From positions 579,582-643,581 of the forward strand of contig PGCO01000002.1 in NCBI GenBank assembly GCA_002786355.1: a stretch of DNA of 64,000 nt, given 5' to 3'. The DNA comes from Sediminibacterium sp. FEMGT703S. Lineage in GTDB: Bacteria > Bacteroidota > Bacteroidia > Chitinophagales > Chitinophagaceae. Position 1 is the first letter of the stretch; every line of letters starts with the position of its first letter. Below are positions 9,079 to 17,120 of the stretch, piece after piece. The position numbers and the translations under genes are program-made. Below the pieces are notes generated by a model, which did not search any database, was not told where the DNA came from, and worked only from the letters and a program-made list of their open reading frames with translations.

Positions 9079-9174
9079 TCAATTTTAGGCTTCAGAGGTA
9101 ACGGATTAGTAAGTAATGCTAATCTACTACTCAAATTTTAACTGTAAATATAAATAGTATTCAAGTGAATAAAT

Positions 9175-9193
9175 AAAAAAAGCACTTGTGCTT
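9175..9193 (-). terminator. Likely terminator of tgt
   Basis: Minus-strand hairpin AAGCA-CAAG-TGCTT followed by a run of seven T, 26 bp after the tgt stop. The stem is short, so moderate strength is expected. Confidence 0.55.
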
Positions 9194-9218
9194 ATCCACA
9201 TCGGTTTTCCCAAGGGGA

Positions 9219-10358
9219 TTATAATCGCCGCTTAATAATTTCTAACATTTCTTTTTTCCAACTGCTGAAACTATTGTCTAGTATATGCTTCCTAGCTTCC
9301 CCAACCAACCACAGGTAAAAACTGAGGTTATGGATACTGGCAATCTGCAATCCTAAAATTTCTTCCGCTACAAATAAGTGTCGTAAATATGCTTTGGTGT
9401 AATATTGACTGGTTTCAGCAGGCAAGCCTGGATCAATCGGGCTAAAGTCTTTATACCATTTTTTATTCCGAATATTAATCACTCCTTGTGTGGTAAATAA
9501 CATCCCATTTCGTCCGTTACGCGTGGGCATTACACAATCAAACATATCAATACCTAAATCAATACACTCCAATAAATTCCACGGTGTTCCCACTCCCATT
9601 AAATAACGAGGCTTATCCAAAGGAAGATGCTCGGTACACAATGCAGTAAATTCATACATCATTTCTTCTGGCTCACCCACACTTAATCCTCCAATGGCAT
9701 TTCCAACTGCTCCACGAGAAGCAATGAATTCGCAAGAAGCTTTTCTCAAATCTTTGTAGGTGCTACCTTGCACAATGGGAAACAAATTTTGGGTATAGCC
9801 ATATTTATCAGGTGTTTCAGCCAATCGTGCAATGCATCTATTTAACCATCTATGTGTTAACTCCATGCTTTTTTTTGCATAGTCATAATCACTCGGATAA
9901 GGAGGACATTCGTCAAATGCCATAATAATATCAGCCCCAATACTCCGTTGAATATCCATGACCGATTCGGGCGAAAACAAATGTTTACTTCCATCGATAT
10001 GCGACTGAAATACAACTCCTTCTTCTTTAATTTTTCTATTTGCGGCCAAAGAAAAAACCTGATAACCGCCACTATCTGTAAGAATTGGTCTATCCCATCC
10101 GTTAAAGCGATGTAATCCCCCTGCTGCTTCTAGCACATCGGTGCCTGGTCGTAAATATAAATGATAGGTATTGCCTAAAATAATTTGGGCTTGAACATCT
10201 AATTTCAATTGCTGTTGCGTTACTGCTTTAACTGAACCAACGGTGCCCACTGGCATAAATATGGGCGTTTGAATGGTCCCATGGTCGGTTTGAATAATTC
10301 CCGCTCTTGCTGCGGATCCATCTGCGGTATTGTTTAGTGTAAAACTTAGTGCGGCCAT
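9219..10358 (-). CDS. tgt: Queuine tRNA-ribosyltransferase (tRNA-guanine transglycosylase), zinc-site variant
   Basis: This 379-residue enzyme swaps guanine 34 of GUN-anticodon tRNAs for the queuosine precursor preQ1. The active site is intact: Asp95 in TDSGGYQVFS, GGLSVGEP near residue 223, and the nucleophile Asp271 in GIDMFDCVMPTRNGRNG. The C-terminal zinc site is not: where E. coli Tgt has CxCxxC, this protein has Leu312, Ala314 and Ser317 (DPGLPAETSQYY), while the fourth ligand, His343 in SIHNLSFY, remains. The domain aligns without a gap, so this is substitution rather than truncation. It diverges from the glycosyltransferase gene, and a TACTTTTG box lies four bases before the ATG. Confidence 0.95.
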   Translation of the reverse strand: MAALSFTLNNTADGSAARAGIIQTDHGTIQTPIFMPVGTVGSVKAVTQQQLKLDVQAQIILGNTYHLYLRPGTDVLEAAGGLHRFNGWDRPILTDSGGYQVFSLAANRKIKEEGVVFQSHIDGSKHLFSPESVMDIQRSIGADIIMAFDECPPYPSDYDYAKKSMELTHRWLNRCIARLAETPDKYGYTQNLFPIVQGSTYKDLRKASCEFIASRGAVGNAIGGLSVGEPEEMMYEFTALCTEHLPLDKPRYLMGVGTPWNLLECIDLGIDMFDCVMPTRNGRNGMLFTTQGVINIRNKKWYKDFSPIDPGLPAETSQYYTKAYLRHLFVAEEILGLQIASIHNLSFYLWLVGEARKHILDNSFSSWKKEMLEIIKRRL

Positions 10359-10362
10359 GCTG

Positions 10363-10391
10363 CAAAAGTAGTAGTCTTTGCCCTATTTTTG
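10363..10391. promoter_or_regulatory. Two divergent TAnnTTTG boxes between tgt and the glycosyltransferase gene
   Basis: TACTTTTG on the minus strand (10363-10370) ends 4 nt before the tgt ATG, and TATTTTTG on the plus strand (10384-10391) ends 4 nt before the glycosyltransferase ATG at 10396. Only 37 bp separate the two start codons. Each -33 region would fall inside or next to the other gene's start. Neither has an obvious TTTG -33 element. Confidence 0.5.
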
Positions 10392-10395
10392 CTGC

Positions 10396-11520
10396 ATGAT
10401 CATACCCGCTATTGTCTGGACCATTTGTTTCGGACTTTTTTGTACTGTTATAGCTATACAGGTTTTCTATTATCTGTATTTCTTTAGAAGGATGGCTTAT
10501 TACAATGCATCCGAAAAAGCAACTTCTGTAGAACATCCTGTTTCGGTAATTATTTGTGCACGCGACGAAGCCCACAACCTGGTTAAAAATCTACCCGGTA
10601 TTTTAGTTCAAGATTATTCAACTACACATGAAGTAGTTTTAGTAAACGACAATTCAACAGACGAGAGCAAATACGTTATTGATGAATTCAGGCGCTCTTT
10701 TAAGAACCTGAATATGATAGAACTTACTCAAGAAGCAAAAATGATTAGCGGAAAAAAATTTCCATTGTCTATGGGGATTAAAAGCGCTAAATATGAAATA
10801 GTCCTACTTTCAGACGCAGACTGTGTTCCGGCATCTGAAAACTGGATTAAAAAAATGCAGGGAGCATACGACGATGAAACAGAAATTGTATTAGGTTATG
10901 GCGCTTACCATAAAAAACCAGGCCTATTAAACAAGCTAATTCGTTTCGAAACTTTCCATACTGCACTTCAATATTTTTCATACGCTTTGGCGGGCAAACC
11001 TTATATGGGTGTTGGTAGAAACTTGAGTTATAAAAAAGAAATTTTCTTTAAAAACAAAGGGTTCTCTTCCATTAATCAAATACCTAGTGGAGACGATGAT
11101 TTATTCATTAACCAAGTTGCCACTTCAAAAAATACGGCTATTTTACTAGACCACGACGCACATACCCTTAGCGATGCTAAAAACAGCTGGGGAGAATGGA
11201 TGACGCAAAAATACCGACATTATTCTACCGGGAAATATTACAAACCCGTTCATAAATTTTTATTGGGATTGTATTCGTTTTCCTTGTTTTTTGTATACCC
11301 ACTTTTTATTCTAAGCATCTTATTTTTCAATTGGCAATTAGCACTTGGGGTATTTGTTTTGCGTTTCATTATACAAGCCATTGTATTGTACAAGGGCATG
11401 ATTAAACTAAATGAAAAAGACCTATATCCTTGGTTCCTATTTTTTGATATCTGGATGTTTTTTTATTACCTATTTACTGTACCTGCTATATGGAAAGCAC
11501 CCCGCAAAAACTGGAACTAA
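10396..11520 (+). CDS. Membrane-bound family 2 glycosyltransferase
   Basis: A 374-residue GT2 enzyme expected to transfer a sugar from a nucleotide donor to a cell-surface glycan or lipid. One N-terminal helix (residues about 5-27) is followed by a GT-A fold: VSVIICARDEAHNLVKNL, then VLVNDNSTDES, the DxD-type motif LLSDADCVP, the acidic SGDDDLFINQ and QKYRHYS in place of the QxxRW motif. Two or three membrane helices close the protein (FLLGLYSFSLFFVYPLF onward). The start is set at ATG 10396 rather than an upstream TTG at 10378, because a TATTTTTG box ends four bases earlier. Its 3' end overlaps rsmG by 31 bp, so the two are probably co-transcribed. Sugar and acceptor are unknown. Confidence 0.88.
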   Translation: MIIPAIVWTICFGLFCTVIAIQVFYYLYFFRRMAYYNASEKATSVEHPVSVIICARDEAHNLVKNLPGILVQDYSTTHEVVLVNDNSTDESKYVIDEFRRSFKNLNMIELTQEAKMISGKKFPLSMGIKSAKYEIVLLSDADCVPASENWIKKMQGAYDDETEIVLGYGAYHKKPGLLNKLIRFETFHTALQYFSYALAGKPYMGVGRNLSYKKEIFFKNKGFSSINQIPSGDDDLFINQVATSKNTAILLDHDAHTLSDAKNSWGEWMTQKYRHYSTGKYYKPVHKFLLGLYSFSLFFVYPLFILSILFFNWQLALGVFVLRFIIQAIVLYKGMIKLNEKDLYPWFLFFDIWMFFYYLFTVPAIWKAPRKNWN

Positions 11521-12146
11521 TTACCAAATACTTTGATGATTTTACGCCCACCCAACTCGAGCAGTTTAGGTTATTAGAAGAATTGTACAAAGATTGGAAT
11601 GCTAAAATAAATGTAGTCTCTAGAAAAGACATCGATAGCATTTACCTGCATCATGTATTGCATTCCTTAAGTATTGCCGCAATAGCAGATTTTTCAAAAG
11701 GAATGAATATCATTGATATTGGCTGTGGTGGAGGATTCCCAGGTGTTCCGCTGGCCATTTTTTTCCCAGACGTTAAATTTCATTTAGTAGATAGCATTGC
11801 CAAAAAATTAAAAGTAGTAGACGCCGTTTGCGAAGCTGCAGGCATTACGAATATTACCACCAAACATACTAGGGCAGAAGATATTACCAATCGTAAATTC
11901 GATTTTGCCGTTTCTAGAGCGGTAGCGCCTTTAAAAGAGTTATTAAAATGGAGTATGCCCCTTATTAAAAAACCTACTGCGCCTATTACAGATGGTGGGC
12001 TTAGAAATGGATTGATTTGTTTGAAAGGAGGCGACCTTAACCAAGAAATTTTTGAAAGTGGTGCCCGTCCTAAAATGATGCCTATTTTCAAAATATTTCC
12101 AGAAGCTTATTTTGAAGAAAAATATATTATCCACGTAGCTAAATAA
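11490..12146 (+). CDS. rsmG: 16S rRNA (guanine527-N7)-methyltransferase RsmG
   Basis: A 218-residue SAM-dependent methyltransferase that modifies G527 of 16S rRNA in the 530 loop; loss of the E. coli enzyme gives low-level streptomycin resistance. Family marks are the N-terminal WNAKINVVSRKD segment, the SAM loop NIIDIGCGGGFPGVPLA and the catalytic-region motif FAVSRAVAPLKELLKW. Length is normal. It starts inside the end of the glycosyltransferase gene in another frame (31-bp overlap), which points to translational coupling. The downstream terminator is shared with the convergent M1 peptidase gene. Confidence 0.95.
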   Translation: MESTPQKLELITKYFDDFTPTQLEQFRLLEELYKDWNAKINVVSRKDIDSIYLHHVLHSLSIAAIADFSKGMNIIDIGCGGGFPGVPLAIFFPDVKFHLVDSIAKKLKVVDAVCEAAGITNITTKHTRAEDITNRKFDFAVSRAVAPLKELLKWSMPLIKKPTAPITDGGLRNGLICLKGGDLNQEIFESGARPKMMPIFKIFPEAYFEEKYIIHVAK

Positions 12147-12174
12147 AAAACCGCCTCGAATAATCGAGACGGTT
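12144..12174 (-). terminator. Terminator between rsmG and the M1 peptidase gene
   Basis: On the minus strand AACCGTCTCGA pairs with TCGAGGCGGTT (one G-U pair, TTAT loop) followed by TTTTTT, ending the M1 peptidase transcript. The plus-strand hairpin could also stop rsmG, but its T-run is poor. Confidence 0.85.
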
Positions 12175-12195
12175 CGCATTATTTCTATTCAAAAT

Positions 12196-14064
12196 CTATT
12201 CAGGAATAACTAGTTTATTGTTAGTTCTATTGATGTCTGCTAATCTTAAGCTTGGGTCTATTTCGATAGACTTTATATCCCCAATTGCTCTGCTGGTTGT
12301 AAACGCATAATCTGGATGTGTCCACTTCCAAGGTGCATGCACGGTAGTAGGCATTTTTGTTTCTGCTGTTTTAGCACCATACATTAGATTTAATGGCATG
12401 TAGTGCATTTCTTGCGTGCCATCTTTGTATGTTACCAAAACATCAATTGGCATAGGCATTTTACCAACACGTTTGATTGTGATACTTGTTTTATTATCTA
12501 CCATAGCAATATCACCTACTGCATAATCAATAGTCTTCGTGCTATAAATCCAATACTCTTTGTACCAATCCAATTCTACACCACTAACTTTTTCTGCTAC
12601 TCGAATAAAATCATTTGGATTGGGGTGTTTAAATTTCCAAGTATTAAAATAATCACGTAAAATTTTATCTCTGGTATCAGCTCCTACTATATAGCCCAAC
12701 TGCTCAATAAAAACGGCACCCTTACTATATGCAGAAGAAGTAGATGCAAAATTGGTATTAAAATGATCGGCATGGGTGCTGGCAGGTTCTTCATATCCGC
12801 TTCTTGCTAAACGATTGTATCCACCATAAGAACCATTGTACCAAAAGCCAGGACTATTTCTTAACATGGCCATTGCCCTAGTACTGGAATAGTCAGTAAA
12901 TCCTTCATCCATCCATGCGTACAATGCTTCATTACTTCCCAAGATCATTTGGTACCAGCTATGCATCCATTCATGAATGGCTGTTCCGATACTGGCAGTT
13001 TTTATCAAAGTAGCCATAGGGTATTCCATACCACCATCACCACCTTGTACAAAAGTGTAGGTTTTATATGGATATGCCCCAAAGGTTTTAGCAATAATTG
13101 GATAAATTAACGTACAAGTGTCGGCCATTTTCTGCCAACGATTTTCTAAAGAATCTACTTTCTTGTATACAACACGCAACAATGGTCCTCCATCTGTTGT
13201 ACGAGTAATCATTTTGTAGTCTGGATCTGCTGCCCACATAAAATCATGCACATTATTAGCCTGCCATTTCCATGTCAAAGTCTTGCCAGTTGCAGGTTTT
13301 ACTACTACACCCTTTGATTCATACCCAAATCCTATTTCATTGGCATTTAATAAGTCTCCGCCTGCAGTAACCATATAATTTTTATCGATCGTAATATTGA
13401 CATCAAAGTCTCCCCACACCCCATAAAACTCTCTGGCAATATATGGATTAGCATGCCAGCCTTGATAATCGTATTCTACTACCTTAGGATACCATTGAGA
13501 CATACTGTATCGGATTCCTTCTGCATTATCTCTTCCACTTCTTCTAATTTGAACAGGCACTTGTGCTTCAAATACCACATCAAGGGTAACTTTCGTTTTA
13601 GGTAAAATAGGTTTTGCCAATACAATTTCTAAGATAGTTTCGTGCTCAATTAATTTTTGCGCAACGCCATTCACAACAACCGACTTTACGTTTTGAAATC
13701 CGATTTCATTGGGTGCTAATTTGCTAATTCGATCCTTCACTCTTGCATCCCAATCTAATCCATCATTATTTCTTCTAGGGTCAGCCAATTTTGTTTTACC
13801 CAACTCTCTACTTCTTACATCCATGCTACTATTGGGCTGAAAGGCATTCCAATATAAATGCATAAATATTTTACCAAGCGTATCGGGTGATTGGTTAAAA
13901 TAATCAATCTTTTGTGTTCCGCTAAATCGATTCGTATTTACATCCATGTTTACATTCATGGTGTACTTGATTTTCTGCTGCCAGCGATCGGGCTGTGCCA
14001 ATAAGCAGTTGCTTAATAACAAGCATCCCATCAAAAAAGAAAGGGTCAATTTTTGCATATTCAT
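12196..14064 (-). CDS. Secreted M1-family zinc metallopeptidase (aminopeptidase)
   Basis: A 622-residue exported gluzincin expected to trim N-terminal residues from peptides in the periplasm or outside the cell. A signal peptide (MNMQKLTLSFLMGCLLLSN, cleaved after LAQ) opens the protein; the start is set at ATG 14064 because 14 extra codons of the longer ORF (to 14106) would bury the signal peptide. The zinc motif HEWMH lies at residues 364-368 and the third ligand Glu387 follows 18 residues later in MDEGFTDY, the HExxH-X18-E pattern of M1. GGMEYP at 344-349 corresponds to the GAMEN substrate-anchoring motif. The C-terminus has a beta domain and no T9SS sorting domain. It is the last gene of the pepP-rsmI run. 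Confidence 0.92.
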   Translation of the reverse strand: MNMQKLTLSFLMGCLLLSNCLLAQPDRWQQKIKYTMNVNMDVNTNRFSGTQKIDYFNQSPDTLGKIFMHLYWNAFQPNSSMDVRSRELGKTKLADPRRNNDGLDWDARVKDRISKLAPNEIGFQNVKSVVVNGVAQKLIEHETILEIVLAKPILPKTKVTLDVVFEAQVPVQIRRSGRDNAEGIRYSMSQWYPKVVEYDYQGWHANPYIAREFYGVWGDFDVNITIDKNYMVTAGGDLLNANEIGFGYESKGVVVKPATGKTLTWKWQANNVHDFMWAADPDYKMITRTTDGGPLLRVVYKKVDSLENRWQKMADTCTLIYPIIAKTFGAYPYKTYTFVQGGDGGMEYPMATLIKTASIGTAIHEWMHSWYQMILGSNEALYAWMDEGFTDYSSTRAMAMLRNSPGFWYNGSYGGYNRLARSGYEEPASTHADHFNTNFASTSSAYSKGAVFIEQLGYIVGADTRDKILRDYFNTWKFKHPNPNDFIRVAEKVSGVELDWYKEYWIYSTKTIDYAVGDIAMVDNKTSITIKRVGKMPMPIDVLVTYKDGTQEMHYMPLNLMYGAKTAETKMPTTVHAPWKWTHPDYAFTTSRAIGDIKSIEIDPSLRLADINRTNNKLVIPE

Positions 14065-14112
14065 TGTATTATCGTTAGGTAGAAATAGAGTATAAATATA
14101 TTGCATAAAGTA

Positions 14113-14778
14113 TTAGTCTGCACCAGCCACTACCAATACAATCTCCCCTTTCACCGATTTTGATTTAAAATATTCGGCAACTTCTTTAAGGGTTCCTCTT
14201 TTATTCTCTTCAAATAATTTCGTAAGCTCTCTAGAAACTGAACAGTTGCGATCCTCCCCAAAATATTGCCCCATATCTTCAAGCGTTTTAACCAATCGCA
14301 TAGGACTCTCATAGAAAATCATGGTTCGCTCTTCTGTGGCTAACATTTTTAACAAAGTTTGCCTGCCTTTTTTAATGGGTATAAATCCTTCAAAAACAAA
14401 TCGATTGGTAGGAAGTCCACTATTGACCAATGCCGGTACAAATGCAGCTGCGCCTGGCAAACACTCTACCCGAATATTTCTTTTAATACATTCCCTTACC
14501 AATAAAAAAGCTGGATCAGAAATACCTGGTGTACCTGCATCGGTTATCAATGCCATGGTCTTCCCTGCTTCTAGTTGATCGGCCAAATGTGATACAATCT
14601 TATGTTCGTTATGTTGGTGATAAGGTGTGAGCGGTTTTTGAATATCGTAATGTTGTAATAGCTTTGAAGATGTGCGCGTATCCTCACACAGAATCAAGTC
14701 CACTAAATTTAATACTTCTAGTGAACGCAATGTAATATCCTTTAGGTTGCCTAAAGGTGTAGGAACTAAATAAAGCAA
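14113..14778 (-). CDS. rsmI: 16S rRNA (cytidine1402-2'-O)-methyltransferase RsmI
   Basis: A 221-residue tetrapyrrole-methylase-fold enzyme that 2'-O-methylates C1402 in the ribosomal P site. Recognised by LVPTPLGNLKDITLRSLEVL at the N-terminus, CEDTRTS, the SAM-binding LITDAGTPGISDPA and LPGAAAFVPALVNSGLP. Slightly shorter than the E. coli enzyme, as it lacks a C-terminal extension. It begins one base after the purS stop codon, so both are read from one mRNA. Confidence 0.95.
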   Translation of the reverse strand: MLYLVPTPLGNLKDITLRSLEVLNLVDLILCEDTRTSSKLLQHYDIQKPLTPYHQHNEHKIVSHLADQLEAGKTMALITDAGTPGISDPAFLLVRECIKRNIRVECLPGAAAFVPALVNSGLPTNRFVFEGFIPIKKGRQTLLKMLATEERTMIFYESPMRLVKTLEDMGQYFGEDRNCSVSRELTKLFEENKRGTLKEVAEYFKSKSVKGEIVLVVAGAD

Positions 14779-14779
14779 A

Positions 14780-15028
14780 TTAACCGTTTATGGTAATCTC
14801 AAAATACTCCATTACCTGATTAGCCAACAATTGTTTTGTGGCATTTTCTGCAATAGCTTTTGCTTCTTCTTCTGAAGCTGCTTCAACCGATAAAGTAATA
14901 TGCTTTCCTACTCTTACATCTTTTACTTCGCTAATGCCTAAATTAGCCAGTCCACTCAACACTGCTTTACCTTGTGGATCTAATAAATCTTTTAATGGCA
15001 TTACATTAATAGCTACTTCAAACTTCAT
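14780..15028 (-). CDS. purS: Phosphoribosylformylglycinamidine synthase subunit PurS
   Basis: An 82-residue protein with the PurS fold: a beta strand at the start (KFEVAINVMPLKDLLDPQGKA), a helix, and the RVGKHITLSVEA strand. PurS joins PurQ and small PurL in a complex that converts FGAR to FGAM in purine synthesis, bridging the ammonia channel. Its presence implies the three-subunit enzyme rather than the single long PurL. purQ and purL are not in this window. It overlaps pssA by 4 bp upstream and is followed one base later by rsmI, an unrelated but tightly packed neighbour. Confidence 0.92.
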   Translation of the reverse strand: MKFEVAINVMPLKDLLDPQGKAVLSGLANLGISEVKDVRVGKHITLSVEAASEEEAKAIAENATKQLLANQVMEYFEITING

Positions 15029-15786
15029 GATTCGGTTGGTTTAAACAACAAAGATAGAATTACATACGCAATAAATCCTGCGGAAATTGCCAACCATCCA
15101 AAAAGAAAGGCAATGGGTACAGCAATGAGTAGGATGATTAAAAATGGTAATATCTTTTTAAAGCTCAATCCACTGAATTTGAGTGCAAGCATGGGTATAG
15201 TTGAAACCATTCCAGCGCTTAAGAAAATAATTAAGCCATACCATAACCACTTATTAAGTAAAAGATCTAATATCCAAGCTTCGGTTGCATACCAGTTTAC
15301 CAAAGGAAATGATGCGATGAATATTCCTGCTGCTGGAATTGGAATACCCTTGAATCCCGTAGATTTTGATTGATCTAAATTAAATCGAGCTAATCGATAG
15401 GCACCAGCACAAGGAATTAGTAATGCAGGCAAAATATATGCAATTGATATATCTAACCCACCTTCGGTACTGGCATAAGAAAATCGCAAAAATTGAACAA
15501 TCATTAATCCGGGTGCAACCCCAAAACTCACTACATCGGCTAAAGAATCTAATTGTTTACCCATTTCTGAACTAGAGTTCATCAAACGGGCAACAAATCC
15601 ATCAAAAAAATCAATTATCGCAGCACCAAAAATAAGTAAACTGGCAATCATCATTTTTTCGGGGATACTCACCAACCCCTCACCTGATGAATCATAGGTT
15701 AAACCGGGCTGAAGTATATATAGAATGGCTGTTGATCCTAAAAATAGATTGAGTAAAGTAAAAAGGTTTGGGATTTGCTGCTTCAT
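15025..15786 (-). CDS. pssA: CDP-diacylglycerol--serine O-phosphatidyltransferase
   Basis: A 253-residue integral membrane enzyme that joins serine to CDP-diacylglycerol to give phosphatidylserine, the precursor of phosphatidylethanolamine. The CDP-alcohol phosphotransferase signature is complete: FFDGFVARLMNSSSEMG then KQLDSLADVVSFGVAPG, with the DGxxAR, G, D and D residues in order. Six to eight hydrophobic helices span the rest. It starts 2 bp after the pepP stop and overlaps purS by 4 bp. A phosphatidylserine decarboxylase gene is not in the window. Confidence 0.94.
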   Translation of the reverse strand: MKQQIPNLFTLLNLFLGSTAILYILQPGLTYDSSGEGLVSIPEKMMIASLLIFGAAIIDFFDGFVARLMNSSSEMGKQLDSLADVVSFGVAPGLMIVQFLRFSYASTEGGLDISIAYILPALLIPCAGAYRLARFNLDQSKSTGFKGIPIPAAGIFIASFPLVNWYATEAWILDLLLNKWLWYGLIIFLSAGMVSTIPMLALKFSGLSFKKILPFLIILLIAVPIAFLFGWLAISAGFIAYVILSLLFKPTES

Positions 15787-15788
15787 AT

Positions 15789-17084
15789 TTATCGCTTCAT
15801 ATAAGATTCAATCTCTTCTACCGTAATAGGAATATTTTTCATTAGGTCGGTATTACCATTCTTGGTGATCCAAAAATTATTTTCAATTCGTACACCCATT
15901 TTCTCTTCTTCGATATAAATTCCCGGTTCAATCGTAAACAACATTCCCGCTTTTATAGGTGCAGTTCTGGTTCCCAAATCATGCACATCAATTCCGAGAT
16001 GATGAGAAATACCATGGTATAAATACTTCCGATAAGCCCTATTTTCCTTGTCTTCATTTTTAACATCCGACTTATTCAATAAACCAATTTTAATGAACTC
16101 CTTAGTTGCTTCCTCGCCTACTTTATCGGTATAATCAAGAATACTAATGCCCGGTTTCAAAATAGACTTGGCATAATTATGCAAATTCAAACATGCATTA
16201 TAAACTATTTTCTGACGCTTCGAAAATTTCCCGTTCACAGGAATAGTACGAGTTAAATCTGCGCAATAGCCTCCATATTCTGCTCCAAAATCCATCAAAA
16301 TTAAATCCCCGTCTTTACACTCTGCATTATTAGAAACATAATGTAGTGTTCTTGCGTTATCCCCACTTGCAATAATGCTTCCATAAGCTGGTCCCGTTGC
16401 GCGCTGGCTTAAAAAGCTATGCCAGATTTCAGCTTCTATTTCGCACTCATTCACACCAGGCTTTATAAACTTCATCAATCGTCTAAACGTGTTGTCTGTA
16501 ATATCAATTGCTTTTTGCACCACTACAATTTCCTCTTTCGATTTAATAGCGCGCAATTCTTTCATGATTTTTGCAGCTCGCAAAAATTGATGCAATGGAT
16601 ATTGCAATTTCATTTCTTCAATAAAACGATACTCTCTGGTTTTAATAAAAGAAGCTTTTCGATCATTCTCGTTACTATCTAAATAAATATGATCGGCTAA
16701 ATGAATCCAACCCTGTAAAAGTGCATCCAAGCTATCTAGCCATACAATGGTGTTTATTCCCGAAATTGCTTTAGCTTCTGCTGTTCTCAATCTTTTACCA
16801 TCCCATTTTTCTTTGAGTTCGTTAGGGCGAACCAATACCAATACTTCTCTGAATTTTGGATCAGGATTATCCGGAAAAAGAATCACCATAGAATCTTCTT
16901 GAACGATTCCACTTAACCAATATAAATCACTGTTTTGCTTAAAGGAATGCAAAGCATCTCCATTACTAGGCCATTCATCGTTGCTTACAAAAACAGCAAT
17001 GCTGTTGGGCAACATATTCTTAACGAATCGTTTTCTATTATTAGTGAATATTGCTGAATCTAAAGGATGATATTTCATACGCAT
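15789..17084 (-). CDS. pepP: Xaa-Pro aminopeptidase (M24B)
   Basis: A 431-residue cytoplasmic dinuclear-metal aminopeptidase that removes N-terminal residues preceding proline. An N-terminal creatinase-like domain (with WPSNGDALHSFKQNSDLYWL) precedes the pita-bread catalytic domain. The five metal ligands sit in LMDFGAEYGGYCADLTRT (two Asp), HGISHHLGIDVHD (His), FTIEPGIYIEEE (Glu) and GVRIENNF (Glu). It heads the run pepP-pssA-purS-rsmI-M1. A second ATG six bases downstream (17078) is an equally possible start. No signal peptide. Confidence 0.94.
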   Translation of the reverse strand: MRMKYHPLDSAIFTNNRKRFVKNMLPNSIAVFVSNDEWPSNGDALHSFKQNSDLYWLSGIVQEDSMVILFPDNPDPKFREVLVLVRPNELKEKWDGKRLRTAEAKAISGINTIVWLDSLDALLQGWIHLADHIYLDSNENDRKASFIKTREYRFIEEMKLQYPLHQFLRAAKIMKELRAIKSKEEIVVVQKAIDITDNTFRRLMKFIKPGVNECEIEAEIWHSFLSQRATGPAYGSIIASGDNARTLHYVSNNAECKDGDLILMDFGAEYGGYCADLTRTIPVNGKFSKRQKIVYNACLNLHNYAKSILKPGISILDYTDKVGEEATKEFIKIGLLNKSDVKNEDKENRAYRKYLYHGISHHLGIDVHDLGTRTAPIKAGMLFTIEPGIYIEEEKMGVRIENNFWITKNGNTDLMKNIPITVEEIESYMKR

Positions 17085-17120
17085 CTAATTGAGATACGCA
17101 ATATATAAAGTTTGCCGCAC

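Noticed and set aside
9038..9082. Longer start for LptG (MIHPFSWMYF).
   Set aside because: It includes the promoter box and the inverted repeat; the family begins at MKKLDWYILK.
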